From the NCBI GenBank assembly GCA_913041145.1, contig CAJWHE010000002.1:1-64000 (forward strand): DNA of 64,000 nt, in the 5' to 3' direction. This DNA is from an uncultured Paracoccaceae bacterium (GTDB lineage Bacteria > Pseudomonadota > Alphaproteobacteria > Rhodobacterales > Rhodobacteraceae). Under the pieces are notes generated by a model. It did not search any database, was not told the DNA's origin, and worked only from the letters and a program-made list of their open reading frames with translations. Position numbers and translations under genes: made by a program. This document shows, in pieces, positions 46,988 to 55,620 of this stretch (positions within the stretch are counted from its first letter, which is position 1; each line of letters starts with the position of its first letter).

Positions 46988-48109
46988 ATGTCAAAACGTG
47001 ATTTTTATGATGTCCTTGGGGCTTCAAAAACTGCTTCGGCTGACGAACTAAAAAAAGCGTATCGTACAAAGGCAAGAGAGCTACACCCAGATAGAAACTC
47101 AGACAACCCTAATGCTGAAGCACAGTTTAAAGAAGCTAACGAAGCTTATGAAATTTTAAAAAACCCAGACAAAAAAGCGGCTTATGATAGATTTGGTCAC
47201 GCCGCATTTGAGGGTGGCAGACAGCCAGGGCAAGGGGATTTTTCTAACTCTTTTTCTGATGTCTTTGAAGACTTATTTGGCGACTTTATGGGCGGTGGCC
47301 AACAAAGTGGCGGAAACCGGGCTTCTAAAGGATCTGATCTTAGATACAATATGACAATTCCCTTAGAGGAGGCTTTTTCAGGCGTTAGTAAAGAGATTAA
47401 AATATCTACTTCTGTTGCTTGTGAGCCCTGTAGTGGTAAAGGCGCTGACTCTGGATCCGATCCTGAAACATGTAATACGTGTGCAGGAAGAGGAAAAGTG
47501 CGTGCGCAACAAGGTTTTTTTACCGTTGAACGCGGATGCCCTACTTGTTCAGGTATGGGGCAAATAATAAAAAACCCTTGTCGACAATGTAGAGGTACTG
47601 GCCTTCAAGAGAAGGAAAGCTCTCTTAGCGTTACCATTCCTTCTGGAGTGGAAAGTGGCCAACGGATACGTCTAGCAAATAAGGGAGAGGCTGGACCACG
47701 CGGTGGTGCCACCGGTGACCTGTATATTTTTATTGAAGTTCAAGAACATCTCTTATTTCAAAGAGAGGGTGCTCATCTATTATGTGAAATCCCTGTTTCT
47801 ATGATAACAGCTGCACTCGGTGGTGAGACTGAAGTTCCAACTATTGACGGGGGCCGTAGTCGAGTAAAAGTTCCTGCTGGAAGTCAGTCAGGAACACAAA
47901 TGAGGCTAAGAGGAAAAGGTATGCCTACCCTAAGAGGGGGTAGTGTGGGGGATATGCATTTGGAAATATCTGTTGAAACTCCAATAAATCTAACTGCAAA
48001 ACAAAAAGAGCTACTAACAGAATTTGAAACCCTGGGAGAAGAGAATAACCCACATCTTTCTAAATTCTTTTCGAAAGTAAAATCTTTTTGGGATGGCTTA
48101 AAGCCATAA
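46988..48109 (+). CDS. dnaJ: Molecular co-chaperone DnaJ (Hsp40)
   Basis: A 373-residue type I DnaJ. The J-domain has the HPD triad (ELHPDRN near residues 31-37), followed by a Gly/Phe-rich segment, four zinc-binding CxxCxGxG repeats (CEPCSGKG, CNTCAGRG, CPTCSGMG, CRQCRGTG) near 150-210, and the C-terminal peptide-binding domains. It stimulates DnaK ATPase and delivers clients. It follows dnaK by 88 bases in the same heat-shock unit. Complete. Confidence 0.97.
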   Translation: MSKRDFYDVLGASKTASADELKKAYRTKARELHPDRNSDNPNAEAQFKEANEAYEILKNPDKKAAYDRFGHAAFEGGRQPGQGDFSNSFSDVFEDLFGDFMGGGQQSGGNRASKGSDLRYNMTIPLEEAFSGVSKEIKISTSVACEPCSGKGADSGSDPETCNTCAGRGKVRAQQGFFTVERGCPTCSGMGQIIKNPCRQCRGTGLQEKESSLSVTIPSGVESGQRIRLANKGEAGPRGGATGDLYIFIEVQEHLLFQREGAHLLCEIPVSMITAALGGETEVPTIDGGRSRVKVPAGSQSGTQMRLRGKGMPTLRGGSVGDMHLEISVETPINLTAKQKELLTEFETLGEENNPHLSKFFSKVKSFWDGLKP

Positions 48110-48164
48110 CTAGTAAAAGTGTATATTATTTATCTATGACTATTGTTTTCTAAATTTTTACTAA

Positions 48165-48914
48165 CTACTCCTCGGGAATTGCCAAAGACTGTGAGGCCTT
48201 TCCACTTAAAACACGCTTTTCTAAAGACTCTTTTATAGCTATATCAATCGGTCTGCGATCAGAAGCGCCAGAAAAATTTTCTCTAGTAGCCATTCCTTTT
48301 GAAAAATGTGCAAACTTCTCCTGACTAACATCTATTAAACGACGCAACTCACTCAACGGGTCACTATGGTCATCTACTCGTAGATCGATCCAAGGGTAGT
48401 CTTGGCCCATATGTATGATAATCCCTGCAGCTTGCCTACCTCTTTTATCACCTCCAGCTCGTTCACCTGCTTCCATACTTATAATAAGTCTTTCTAGAAA
48501 ATCTTCATTTATACAATCTTGATACGCAGTTAAGGTGTCTTTAATCACAGATTCTCCAGTTAACATATTGCCAGCTACTGAAACTAAATTCGAACTACAA
48601 TGTCCTGCCCAATCCACACAATCTGCCCCAGTATGCGAGTAGATTTCTCCGTTTTTATCTATCATGTGGGCCTGCCTAATTGACTGTCCCTTATCTCTAC
48701 TAATGAAGTCGTTTAGAATTTCTTTAGAGCTCTGTCCAAGGGTTAACCTTTCTCGTCCCTCCAGCCCCCATTGAGGGTTACAAAATGCTTGACTTGCTAT
48801 TGCGACGTCCCTTGCAACAAACGGCACCATTGCTCCACACGCAAAAAAACGACTCGCTACTGCTATTCCTACAGCTCCAGTTTTCTTATCTTTTGCAACA
48901 ATCGAGTATGTCAT
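48165..48914 (-). CDS. DUF1028 domain protein
   Basis: A 249-residue protein with the DUF1028 signature: the N-terminal TYSIVAKDKKTGAVGIAVASRFFACG and the central QAFCNPQWGLEGRERL. The domain is Ntn-hydrolase-like and of unknown function, often found beside peptidases and gamma-glutamyltransferases. The gene starts 3 bases after the gamma-glutamyltransferase homologue, so the two are coupled. A role in hydrolysis of an amide or gamma-glutamyl compound is inference from fold and context. Confidence 0.85.
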   Translation of the reverse strand: MTYSIVAKDKKTGAVGIAVASRFFACGAMVPFVARDVAIASQAFCNPQWGLEGRERLTLGQSSKEILNDFISRDKGQSIRQAHMIDKNGEIYSHTGADCVDWAGHCSSNLVSVAGNMLTGESVIKDTLTAYQDCINEDFLERLIISMEAGERAGGDKRGRQAAGIIIHMGQDYPWIDLRVDDHSDPLSELRRLIDVSQEKFAHFSKGMATRENFSGASDRRPIDIAIKESLEKRVLSGKASQSLAIPEE

Positions 48915-48916
48915 GA

Positions 48917-50707
48917 TTATCTCCCTACAGCATAAGCTTGCATCAATCTTGGTGTGGCTGCTGCTTTTAGTAAGCCGTCTGCAGACCTACTAGCAGCAGT
49001 TAAGCGACCGACTGTCCATTCCTCTGCCTCATTAACTTTATGTCCTCGTTTTCTAAGTTCTCTCAGTGTCTCTTGTCCAAAAGATTTCTCAGCCATCATC
49101 TCACCTTTAAAAGCCGTTCTTGGAAAAAATGAAGAGTTCATATGTTGGGTATGGAACAAAGGGGCGTCAATAGCCTCCTGCAAATTTAGCCCATGATGTA
49201 CATGTCTTAAAAACATAATTAATTGCCATTGGTCTTGTTGATCTCCTCCGGGAGTTCCAAACACCATAGAGCAACCATCTTTATGTCTTGCCAGACTAGG
49301 AGACAAAGTAGTCCTGGGTCTGCAACCTGGAACTAAACTTTGATTTAACCCCGCATCCAGCCAAAACATTTGGGCCCTAGAGTTCAAAGCAAACCCTAGC
49401 TTTGGAATTATAGGACTGGACTGCAGCCACCCTCCCGAAGGAGTTACTGATACCATATTTCCCCACCTATCAATTGTATCAATGTGTACTGTATCACCCC
49501 GTTTCTCCGAAAGGTGAGCCATTGTTGGTTCTCCTGCATCAGGAGAACCACTAGTATTTGAATGCAAGGACGCACGTTCAATCATTTTGACAACTAGATC
49601 TTCATAGCCCTCTATATGAGTTGGGCGCTGTTCTAAGGAAGCATCTTGAGATAGTAAGCCCACTCGCCTTGAAGAGTATTTGTCAGAAAGTAGTTTGCTA
49701 ATTGGAACATTAACAAAGTTTGGATCCCCGTAATAGGTTTCCCTATCAGCAAAAGATAACTTCATAGCTTCAATAACTAAATGTATAAATTCAGAACCAT
49801 TTGGATCTAATGACTTCAAGTCTACGTTTTTTAATAATGACAGGCATTGGAGCATGACAGGGCCCTGACCCCACGGACCAGTCTTTTCTACAGTCCAATC
49901 ATAATAGTCATATGTTAAAGGCTGTTCATAAGTCGCCTCCCAACCACCCATATCGGCACCTGTCAAAACTCCCCGGTGCTTATAACCAGAAGAATCCATA
50001 ACTTCTGTTTCTCTTACAAATTCGTCAATATATTCAGAAACAAACCCTTTGGACCATGTCTTTCTTGCAATTTCTATCTGTTCAACTCGGTCAGATGCTG
50101 TTTCTGCCTCAGAAAGTATTCTAGCGTAGGTATTGGAAAGAGTTTCATTTTTAAAAAGATTACCACCTTTGGGTATTGATCCATTTGGCATCCAGATTTC
50201 TGCAGATGTAGGCCACTCACTCTTAAAGAATTCAGATAACCCTGCTATTGTATCTGATACTCTTGGTAACAGGGGATGTCCGTATCGAGCATAGTGAATA
50301 GCAGGCTCTAAAACTTCTCTTAGTTTTAAGGTACCATGATCTCGTAACATCGTCATCCAACCATCAAAAGCACCGGGAATAACTGTTGCTAAAAGTCCTG
50401 AGCCAGGAACAATAGTTAAGCCCTCAGATTTATAATGAGAAATAGATGCGGCAGCAGGAGCAGTACCCTGAGCACAAAGAACTTGCGTTTTCTGACTATC
50501 TGCCGAATAAAATATGGCTGGAAATTCGCCAGCCGGCCCATTCAAGTGTGGTTCAACGATTTGTAAAGTAAAACCCATTGCAACAGCTGCATCAAAAGCA
50601 TTACCACCTTTCTCCAGAACCCCAAAACCAACTGAACTTGCTATCCAATGCGTGGAGCTTGCCATTCCAAAAGTACCAGAGATTTCTGGCCTTGTAGTGA
50701 ATTTCAT
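48917..50707 (-). CDS. Gamma-glutamyltransferase family protein
   Basis: About 596 residues from the ATG at 50707, which has AAAGGA 8 bases upstream; a longer in-frame start at 50737 lacks a ribosome site. Family features include GGNAFDAAVAMGFTL near the N-terminus and the autoprocessing threonine in RGDTVHIDTIDRWGNMVS (about Thr406), followed by the small-subunit segment TLSPSLARHKDG. There is no signal peptide, so unlike classical periplasmic GGT it seems cytoplasmic and may be a gamma-glutamyl hydrolase or acylase. It pairs with the DUF1028 gene and faces a dipeptide-type ABC importer, consistent with use of imported gamma-glutamyl compounds. Confidence 0.88.
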   Translation of the reverse strand: MKFTTRPEISGTFGMASSTHWIASSVGFGVLEKGGNAFDAAVAMGFTLQIVEPHLNGPAGEFPAIFYSADSQKTQVLCAQGTAPAAASISHYKSEGLTIVPGSGLLATVIPGAFDGWMTMLRDHGTLKLREVLEPAIHYARYGHPLLPRVSDTIAGLSEFFKSEWPTSAEIWMPNGSIPKGGNLFKNETLSNTYARILSEAETASDRVEQIEIARKTWSKGFVSEYIDEFVRETEVMDSSGYKHRGVLTGADMGGWEATYEQPLTYDYYDWTVEKTGPWGQGPVMLQCLSLLKNVDLKSLDPNGSEFIHLVIEAMKLSFADRETYYGDPNFVNVPISKLLSDKYSSRRVGLLSQDASLEQRPTHIEGYEDLVVKMIERASLHSNTSGSPDAGEPTMAHLSEKRGDTVHIDTIDRWGNMVSVTPSGGWLQSSPIIPKLGFALNSRAQMFWLDAGLNQSLVPGCRPRTTLSPSLARHKDGCSMVFGTPGGDQQDQWQLIMFLRHVHHGLNLQEAIDAPLFHTQHMNSSFFPRTAFKGEMMAEKSFGQETLRELRKRGHKVNEAEEWTVGRLTAASRSADGLLKAAATPRLMQAYAVGR

Positions 50708-51010
50708 TAAAAATTCCTTTCTATCTGACAAATACATAAAATTGACTTCATTGCTAATTGGATTGCAGATTCCATTATAAACTAATTATCCCTACTTTAA
50801 ATGTAAAATCTATATTACCTATAGACTCTAAGTATAATTTATGTAGGTTCATAATATGCTATATAATATATATTATATATATAATTTTTTGTCAGTGCGA
50901 CAAACTGATTCTGCAGATTATCAATTAAATAAAAATAAAGAATACAAAAGTGCTGAAAATAGTTTGTTATTACTTTATTAAATCTAACATAAACACGAAA
51001 GGTGAGAAGA
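50708..51010. other. AT-rich divergent spacer with palindromes
   Basis: About 300 bases between divergent genes. It holds a 20-bp perfect AT-only palindrome at 50860-50879 and a short hairpin TTTGTC-AGTGC-GACAAA at 50888-50904. No ORF or RNA gene is visible. It should contain the promoters of both the gamma-glutamyltransferase homologue and the ABC operon. Confidence 0.6.
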
Positions 51011-52786
51011 ATGTCAAAATTTAAAGATATAGAATTTCGCGCAAATCAAGAGCTAAAAGATGCTTATGATTTTGATCACAAAGACCCCCTATTTAGTCTA
51101 AGTAAAGAAGAAATTAGTGGCTCTAAATTATCAAGAAGAGCTACTCTTCGGTTAATGGCGGCAGCTGGTGGATTAACGCTTGCTCAAGTCTTACCCGGCC
51201 TAGGCCCTAAGGTTTCACTTGCTGCTGGACACGCCGGCGGCCATCTACGCTGTGCATGGGCTGGTGTAGCTGAAATTATAACTTTAGACCCTGCTCGAAT
51301 TAATCAGGTTCTACAATTTCAAATCGCTTCTAATGTCTTAAGTGGTATTATGCATATTGATAACTCTCTTGTTGCTCAAGGTGATTTAGCAGAGAGCTGG
51401 GACGTATCATCCAATGGCTTAGAGTATACAATAACCTTAAGGCAGGGCGTCACGTTTCATAATGGGGATAAATTCAATGCAGACGATGTACTGTTCACAT
51501 TTAACCGGTCAAAAGATCCAGAAAAATCAATTCACAGTAGGGTCATTGGAAACGTCAACGAAGCCATTAAACTTAACGACCATCAAGTAAAATTTGTTCT
51601 GGCAAAGCCACAGGCAAGTTTTTTAACAAAGGCACTTGAGCGCGCATCCGGACGAGCCATGACAATAGTTTCTAGAGGTGCTCTAGCATCAATGGGCGAT
51701 TCTCAATACGGGCTTGCTCCAGTAGGAACCGGTCCATATAAAGTGGCAAGCCACGTTTTAGGTCAAGGTGTAGTGCTCGAAAAATTTGAAAACTATTACG
51801 ATCCAGATAGACCAAAGCTTGATAAGATTACAATAAAACCTGTTGATGGTGTTGAGCCACTAGCAGCAGCAATGGAAGCTGGCGATATTGATTATATTGG
51901 TGGAAACCCTGTTCCTGCACAACTTGTTACACGATTTAAATCTAACCCAGACTTAGCAGTAGATATAAAACCTGGCCCTGGATTTCAATCTGTCTGGCTA
52001 AACCCCTGGCGTGATTATATGCGAGTTGATAACTTTAATAAGCCTATTGAAGAACTTAAGAAAGAAAAAGGCTTCATGGTTAGGTTAGCATTAGCTAAAG
52101 CATTGGATAGAGCGCTTTTCATAAAACAAGGTTTGTTTGATAATGGTGTTGCAGCACATGGAACAATTAACCCTGCAATGGGTTATTACTTTGATGACAG
52201 CTTGTCTCAAAGCTCTGAGCAAGCTTATGATCCAGAAGGAGCAAAGGCATTAATGGCTGCAGCTGGTTATCCAGGAGGTAAAGGCTTCCCTGAGATAAAA
52301 CTAATAGTAACACCTAATTCAAAACGCTTAGGTCTAGTTGTTGCCAATATCTATAAGAAAGTTCTTGGAATTACCGTTATTGTTGATCCAAAAGACTTCT
52401 CAGTAGGTATTGAGCAGTTCAATAAGATGGACTTCGATATGCGACTAGGAGGCTCCGGAGGTGATTACGATCCAGATGATGGCATTGTTGATTGGATGCA
52501 AACAAAATCTAAATTTAATGGTCGTGCCCGCAATAAAGAAATCCATCCATTTGGTTTTTTCAGTTCAGCGGAAGCCGATGCTGCAATTGCCCAGCAATCT
52601 GTTACAGCTGATCCTGCTGAAAGGAAAAAGCTTGTTCAGGAAGCAAATGCAATAACTTCAAATAAAGTTGCCTGTGGGTTCTTATACCATCCAGTTGATA
52701 TATTAGTTTATAACAAAAAAATTACTGTACCAACAGATGCCAGAATTCCTGGCCTCCATGAACTTGACCGTATACACTTCACTTAA
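51011..52786 (+). CDS. Peptide-type ABC transporter substrate-binding protein with Tat signal
   Basis: A 591-residue SBP family 5 (DppA/OppA-like) protein from the ATG at 51011. A twin-arginine signal is clear: SRRATLRLM at residues 41-49, then a hydrophobic stretch and a cleavage-like SLAAG. The n-region before the arginines is unusually long (about 40 residues, charged). The mature part has ISGLLDID-like and YTITLRQGVTFHNGDKFNADDVLFTF segments typical of the family. It binds peptides, nickel, or other small solutes; Tat export implies folding in the cytoplasm before export. Two permeases follow. ATPase genes are absent from the window. Confidence 0.92.
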   Translation: MSKFKDIEFRANQELKDAYDFDHKDPLFSLSKEEISGSKLSRRATLRLMAAAGGLTLAQVLPGLGPKVSLAAGHAGGHLRCAWAGVAEIITLDPARINQVLQFQIASNVLSGIMHIDNSLVAQGDLAESWDVSSNGLEYTITLRQGVTFHNGDKFNADDVLFTFNRSKDPEKSIHSRVIGNVNEAIKLNDHQVKFVLAKPQASFLTKALERASGRAMTIVSRGALASMGDSQYGLAPVGTGPYKVASHVLGQGVVLEKFENYYDPDRPKLDKITIKPVDGVEPLAAAMEAGDIDYIGGNPVPAQLVTRFKSNPDLAVDIKPGPGFQSVWLNPWRDYMRVDNFNKPIEELKKEKGFMVRLALAKALDRALFIKQGLFDNGVAAHGTINPAMGYYFDDSLSQSSEQAYDPEGAKALMAAAGYPGGKGFPEIKLIVTPNSKRLGLVVANIYKKVLGITVIVDPKDFSVGIEQFNKMDFDMRLGGSGGDYDPDDGIVDWMQTKSKFNGRARNKEIHPFGFFSSAEADAAIAQQSVTADPAERKKLVQEANAITSNKVACGFLYHPVDILVYNKKITVPTDARIPGLHELDRIHFT

Positions 52787-52795
52787 AAAAGAAGG

Positions 52796-52819
52796 GGGTG
52801 GGCGACGTAACGCCCACCC
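52796..52819 (+). other. Strong GC hairpin between binding-protein and permease genes
   Basis: GGGTGGGCG (52796-52804) and CGCCCACCC (52811-52819) are exact reverse complements around the loop ACGTAA. It begins 9 bases after the stop of the binding-protein gene and ends 11 bases before the permease ATG at 52831. No U-run follows. Such stems commonly protect the 3' end of the abundant binding-protein mRNA. Confidence 0.8.
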
Positions 52820-52830
52820 AATTAATTAAT

Positions 52831-53778
52831 ATGTTAGACTATATGTTCAGGCGAGTTATTGGTGCATTTCTAGTGATGCTAGCTGTAGCAACACTAGTTT
52901 TTTTTATGTTACGCCTGGTACCGGGGGATCCAATTGCCGCTATGCTTGCCGATGCGGGTAGCGAAGAAGCGAGAGCTGCAATGATAAAGCGGTTGGGTTT
53001 CGACAAACCTGTGCCAGTACAGTTTTTAAAATGGTTTGGGGGAATGCTACAGGGTGATTTAGGAAACTCTATATATGGCTCAAATCAACCCGTAACTCAA
53101 ATACTAGCTGAGTCCCTACCTAGAACACTTTCCCTCGCATTTCTATCTTTTGTAATCGCTCTTATAATTGCTGTCCCAGCAGGTATTATCTCAGCAGCAA
53201 AAAAAAATACCGCGACAGATAACGCTTTTTCGTTTTTTGCTTTTCTTGGTCTATCAATGCCAGATTTTTGGTTGGCTATTTTATTAATTATTGTCTTCGC
53301 CGCCAACCTCCAATGGTTACCCGCTATTGGATATTCTCCAATATCTGAAGGGCTTTGGCCTTGGTTTAGCCATTTAATTCTACCTTCAATAGCAGTTGGA
53401 ACAGGGTTTTCAGCAATAATTGCTCGGATGATACGGTCTTCTATGTTAGAGGTTTTAAAAGCTGATTATATGCGTTTTGCAGCCTCTAAAGGTCTAAGCG
53501 ACTCAACATTACTTTTAAGACACGCACTCCCTAATGCATTAATTCCAGTTATTACCGTTATTGGAATTGCCTTTGCTTTATTAATTTCTGGTGCAGTAGT
53601 TGTCGAAAATGTGTTTGCTATAAAGGGGCTTGGCCGTGTACTTATTCAAGGTATTTTAAATCGCGATTACCCTGTCGTACAGGGTGCTGTCCTTATCGTT
53701 TCGGCTATCTTTGTATTTACTAATTTATTGGTAGATATTTTATACGGGCTCATAGACCCAAGAATTAGGTATTCATAA
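52831..53778 (+). CDS. Dipeptide-type ABC transporter permease (DppB-like)
   Basis: About 315 residues from the ATG at 52831; an upstream in-frame GTG at 52798 lies inside the GC hairpin and is unlikely. Six predicted helices; N-terminal RRVIGAFLVMLAVATLVFFMLRLVPGDP is the DppB signature, and the EAA loop is RFAASKGLSDSTLLLRHALPNALIP. It pairs with the DppC-like permease 2 bases downstream. No clear ribosome site precedes the start, so translation may be coupled or weak. Confidence 0.92.
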   Translation: MLDYMFRRVIGAFLVMLAVATLVFFMLRLVPGDPIAAMLADAGSEEARAAMIKRLGFDKPVPVQFLKWFGGMLQGDLGNSIYGSNQPVTQILAESLPRTLSLAFLSFVIALIIAVPAGIISAAKKNTATDNAFSFFAFLGLSMPDFWLAILLIIVFAANLQWLPAIGYSPISEGLWPWFSHLILPSIAVGTGFSAIIARMIRSSMLEVLKADYMRFAASKGLSDSTLLLRHALPNALIPVITVIGIAFALLISGAVVVENVFAIKGLGRVLIQGILNRDYPVVQGAVLIVSAIFVFTNLLVDILYGLIDPRIRYS

Positions 53779-53780
53779 AA

Positions 53781-54647
53781 ATGGTTATTAAAAAACCAAC
53801 AGAAAACCTTAAAGGTATATCAAGATTTAGATTTATTTTCAGTCGAGATAAAAAAGCCCCAGTTGCGATTTCTGTCATTTTAATCTTCATACTGTCAGCT
53901 TTATTTGCTCCATGGCTTGCACCTTATGATCCCAATGAAATGACGTTAGATATGATGAGTGCGCCATCAAAAATGCATTTACTAGGAACAGATGATTTAG
54001 GACGTGACCTCCTGTCGAGAATAATATGGGGGACACAAATATCTCTATTTGTTGGGATTTCAACCGTATTTATATCTTTAATTTTAGGTGTTATTTTAGG
54101 GGTAGTAGCAGGTTATTATGGCGGCTGGGCTGATATGATAATAATGAGGTACATTGATCTTCAATGGGCCTTTCCTAATTTTATAATAGCAGTCTACTTG
54201 GTAGCTGTCTTCGGTACAGGGTTATTAAATGTTATTGTAGCTATATCACTTGCTTTTCTTGACGACTTTGCCCGTGTTGCCCGCTCGATGGTCTTAACTC
54301 TAAAGGAGCAGCAGTTTGTTGAGGCCGCTCGTACAAATGGAAGCTCTAACATGCGTATTATGTTTAAACACATCTTACCCAATGCAGCGGCACCACTAAT
54401 TGTCCAAGCTACGGTATGTGTTTCATATGCAATCCTTGGTGAGGCTTCTTTATCATTTCTAGGCCTCGGGGTTAGTGCAAACACACCAACTTGGGGTTTA
54501 ATTCTAGCTGATGGTAGAAGTTTTATTAGTCAGGCTTGGTGGCTCGGCGTATACCCTGGGTTAGCAATAATGCTGATAGTTTTATCAATAAATTTTCTAG
54601 GTGATAGCCTTAGAGACACCTTAGATGTTAAGGAAAACCTACTCTAG
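53781..54647 (+). CDS. Dipeptide-type ABC transporter permease (DppC-like)
   Basis: A 288-residue permease with five or six predicted helices. DppC hallmarks are the LAPYDPNEMTLDMMSAPSKMH-like periplasmic lead, HLLGTDDLGRDLLSRIIWG, and the EAA loop EAARTNGSSNMRIMFKHILPN. It starts 2 bases after the DppB-like gene. DppD/DppF-type ATPases would be expected next but are absent; transcription ends here and a convergent gene follows, so ATPases must come from elsewhere. Confidence 0.93.
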   Translation: MVIKKPTENLKGISRFRFIFSRDKKAPVAISVILIFILSALFAPWLAPYDPNEMTLDMMSAPSKMHLLGTDDLGRDLLSRIIWGTQISLFVGISTVFISLILGVILGVVAGYYGGWADMIIMRYIDLQWAFPNFIIAVYLVAVFGTGLLNVIVAISLAFLDDFARVARSMVLTLKEQQFVEAARTNGSSNMRIMFKHILPNAAAPLIVQATVCVSYAILGEASLSFLGLGVSANTPTWGLILADGRSFISQAWWLGVYPGLAIMLIVLSINFLGDSLRDTLDVKENLL

Positions 54648-54672
54648 TTATTATAAAATAGTATTCCAGAAT

Positions 54673-55443
54673 TTAAAAATACTTTCGTTCAAAAATTCTT
54701 CCCGGACATTTTGACAGGTCTGCCTTAGACATACAAACTTGAGCTTTACGTAGCATACTCCACGCTAACACCTGGTTGGATGACAAGACGGGTTTGCCTA
54801 TCAGAGCCTCAGCATGGTCAAGAATTGAGAAAGTTTTTAAATTAGTACATGACACAAATATAGCTTCAACATCATGAGTGGCAGCCTCTGCAACAGCTTT
54901 TAAAGTGTCAGATTCTCTAATTGAAGCCACAACAGATTCAGAACTCTGCTCAAAAGAAATTAAAGAATTAACATCAAAACCATGACCTATTAAAAACCTT
55001 CTCATTTCCGTACTAACCGATTCAACGTAGGGTGAGACGAACCCAACCTTTTTTACCTCTAAAACCTTTAGGGCCTCACAAACAGAAGAAATAGGGTCTG
55101 TAACTTCCATATCCTTATATTGATTATTTATAATGTCCTTTACCTTATCAGGCCCTATTATTGTTGCACCCGAGGTGCACGCATAACCAATCACATCAAG
55201 ACTAACCTCAGAAGGAAAAAGTTCAATCGAATTTGGTAAATCCTCCATCATTTTTCTGAGAGTTTTGGGCGTAACCTCAGGCGCACTTGGGATCCGTGAG
55301 TGATAGACATCACAGTGGTAAGGGATTATTTTTCGCAACTCATTCTCTATTGTTTCATCAGCCTTAAGAACCACTAACCCAAGCTTCTTGCTAATATTTT
55401 TTTCAACTTCAAAAGGAAAGCCAGTCAATTTACTAATCCTCAC
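54673..55443 (-). CDS. Asp/Glu racemase superfamily protein, maleate isomerase/EutA-like
   Basis: A 256-residue protein of the maleate isomerase/arylmalonate decarboxylase branch of the Asp/Glu racemase superfamily. Two catalytic-type cysteines are present: Cys89 in GYACTSG and Cys199 in FVSCTNLKTF, the double-Cys pattern of maleate cis-trans isomerases; the central GFVSPYVESV helps confirm the subgroup. EutA, in ectoine-utilisation operons, also belongs here and occurs with an M24 hydrolase, and an M24 hydrolase is the divergent neighbour here. That link is suggestive only. Confidence 0.82.
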   Translation of the reverse strand: MRISKLTGFPFEVEKNISKKLGLVVLKADETIENELRKIIPYHCDVYHSRIPSAPEVTPKTLRKMMEDLPNSIELFPSEVSLDVIGYACTSGATIIGPDKVKDIINNQYKDMEVTDPISSVCEALKVLEVKKVGFVSPYVESVSTEMRRFLIGHGFDVNSLISFEQSSESVVASIRESDTLKAVAEAATHDVEAIFVSCTNLKTFSILDHAEALIGKPVLSSNQVLAWSMLRKAQVCMSKADLSKCPGRIFERKYF

Positions 55444-55620
55444 ATTTTTATGGTTTTTTTATTAAAAAGGTAGTTAGGATATAATACTAATAGAACACCT
55501 GATGTAACAAGAAAAGTTTAGCCTTAATTTGTATTATATAAAATTGGGGTTTATTAAGATTAAGATAATAAACTACCTAATTCTGTGACAGGTTAACAAT
55601 ACCTATTAAAGGCTTATAAG

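Noticed and set aside
50860-50879. 20-bp AT-only palindrome
   Set aside because: It is an alternating A/T run, in which palindromes arise easily; I list it within the spacer and do not treat it as an operator.
55468-55579. GGTAGTT...AACTACC inverted pair before the M24 gene
   Set aside because: Only 7 bases per arm at about 100 bases distance; expected by chance.
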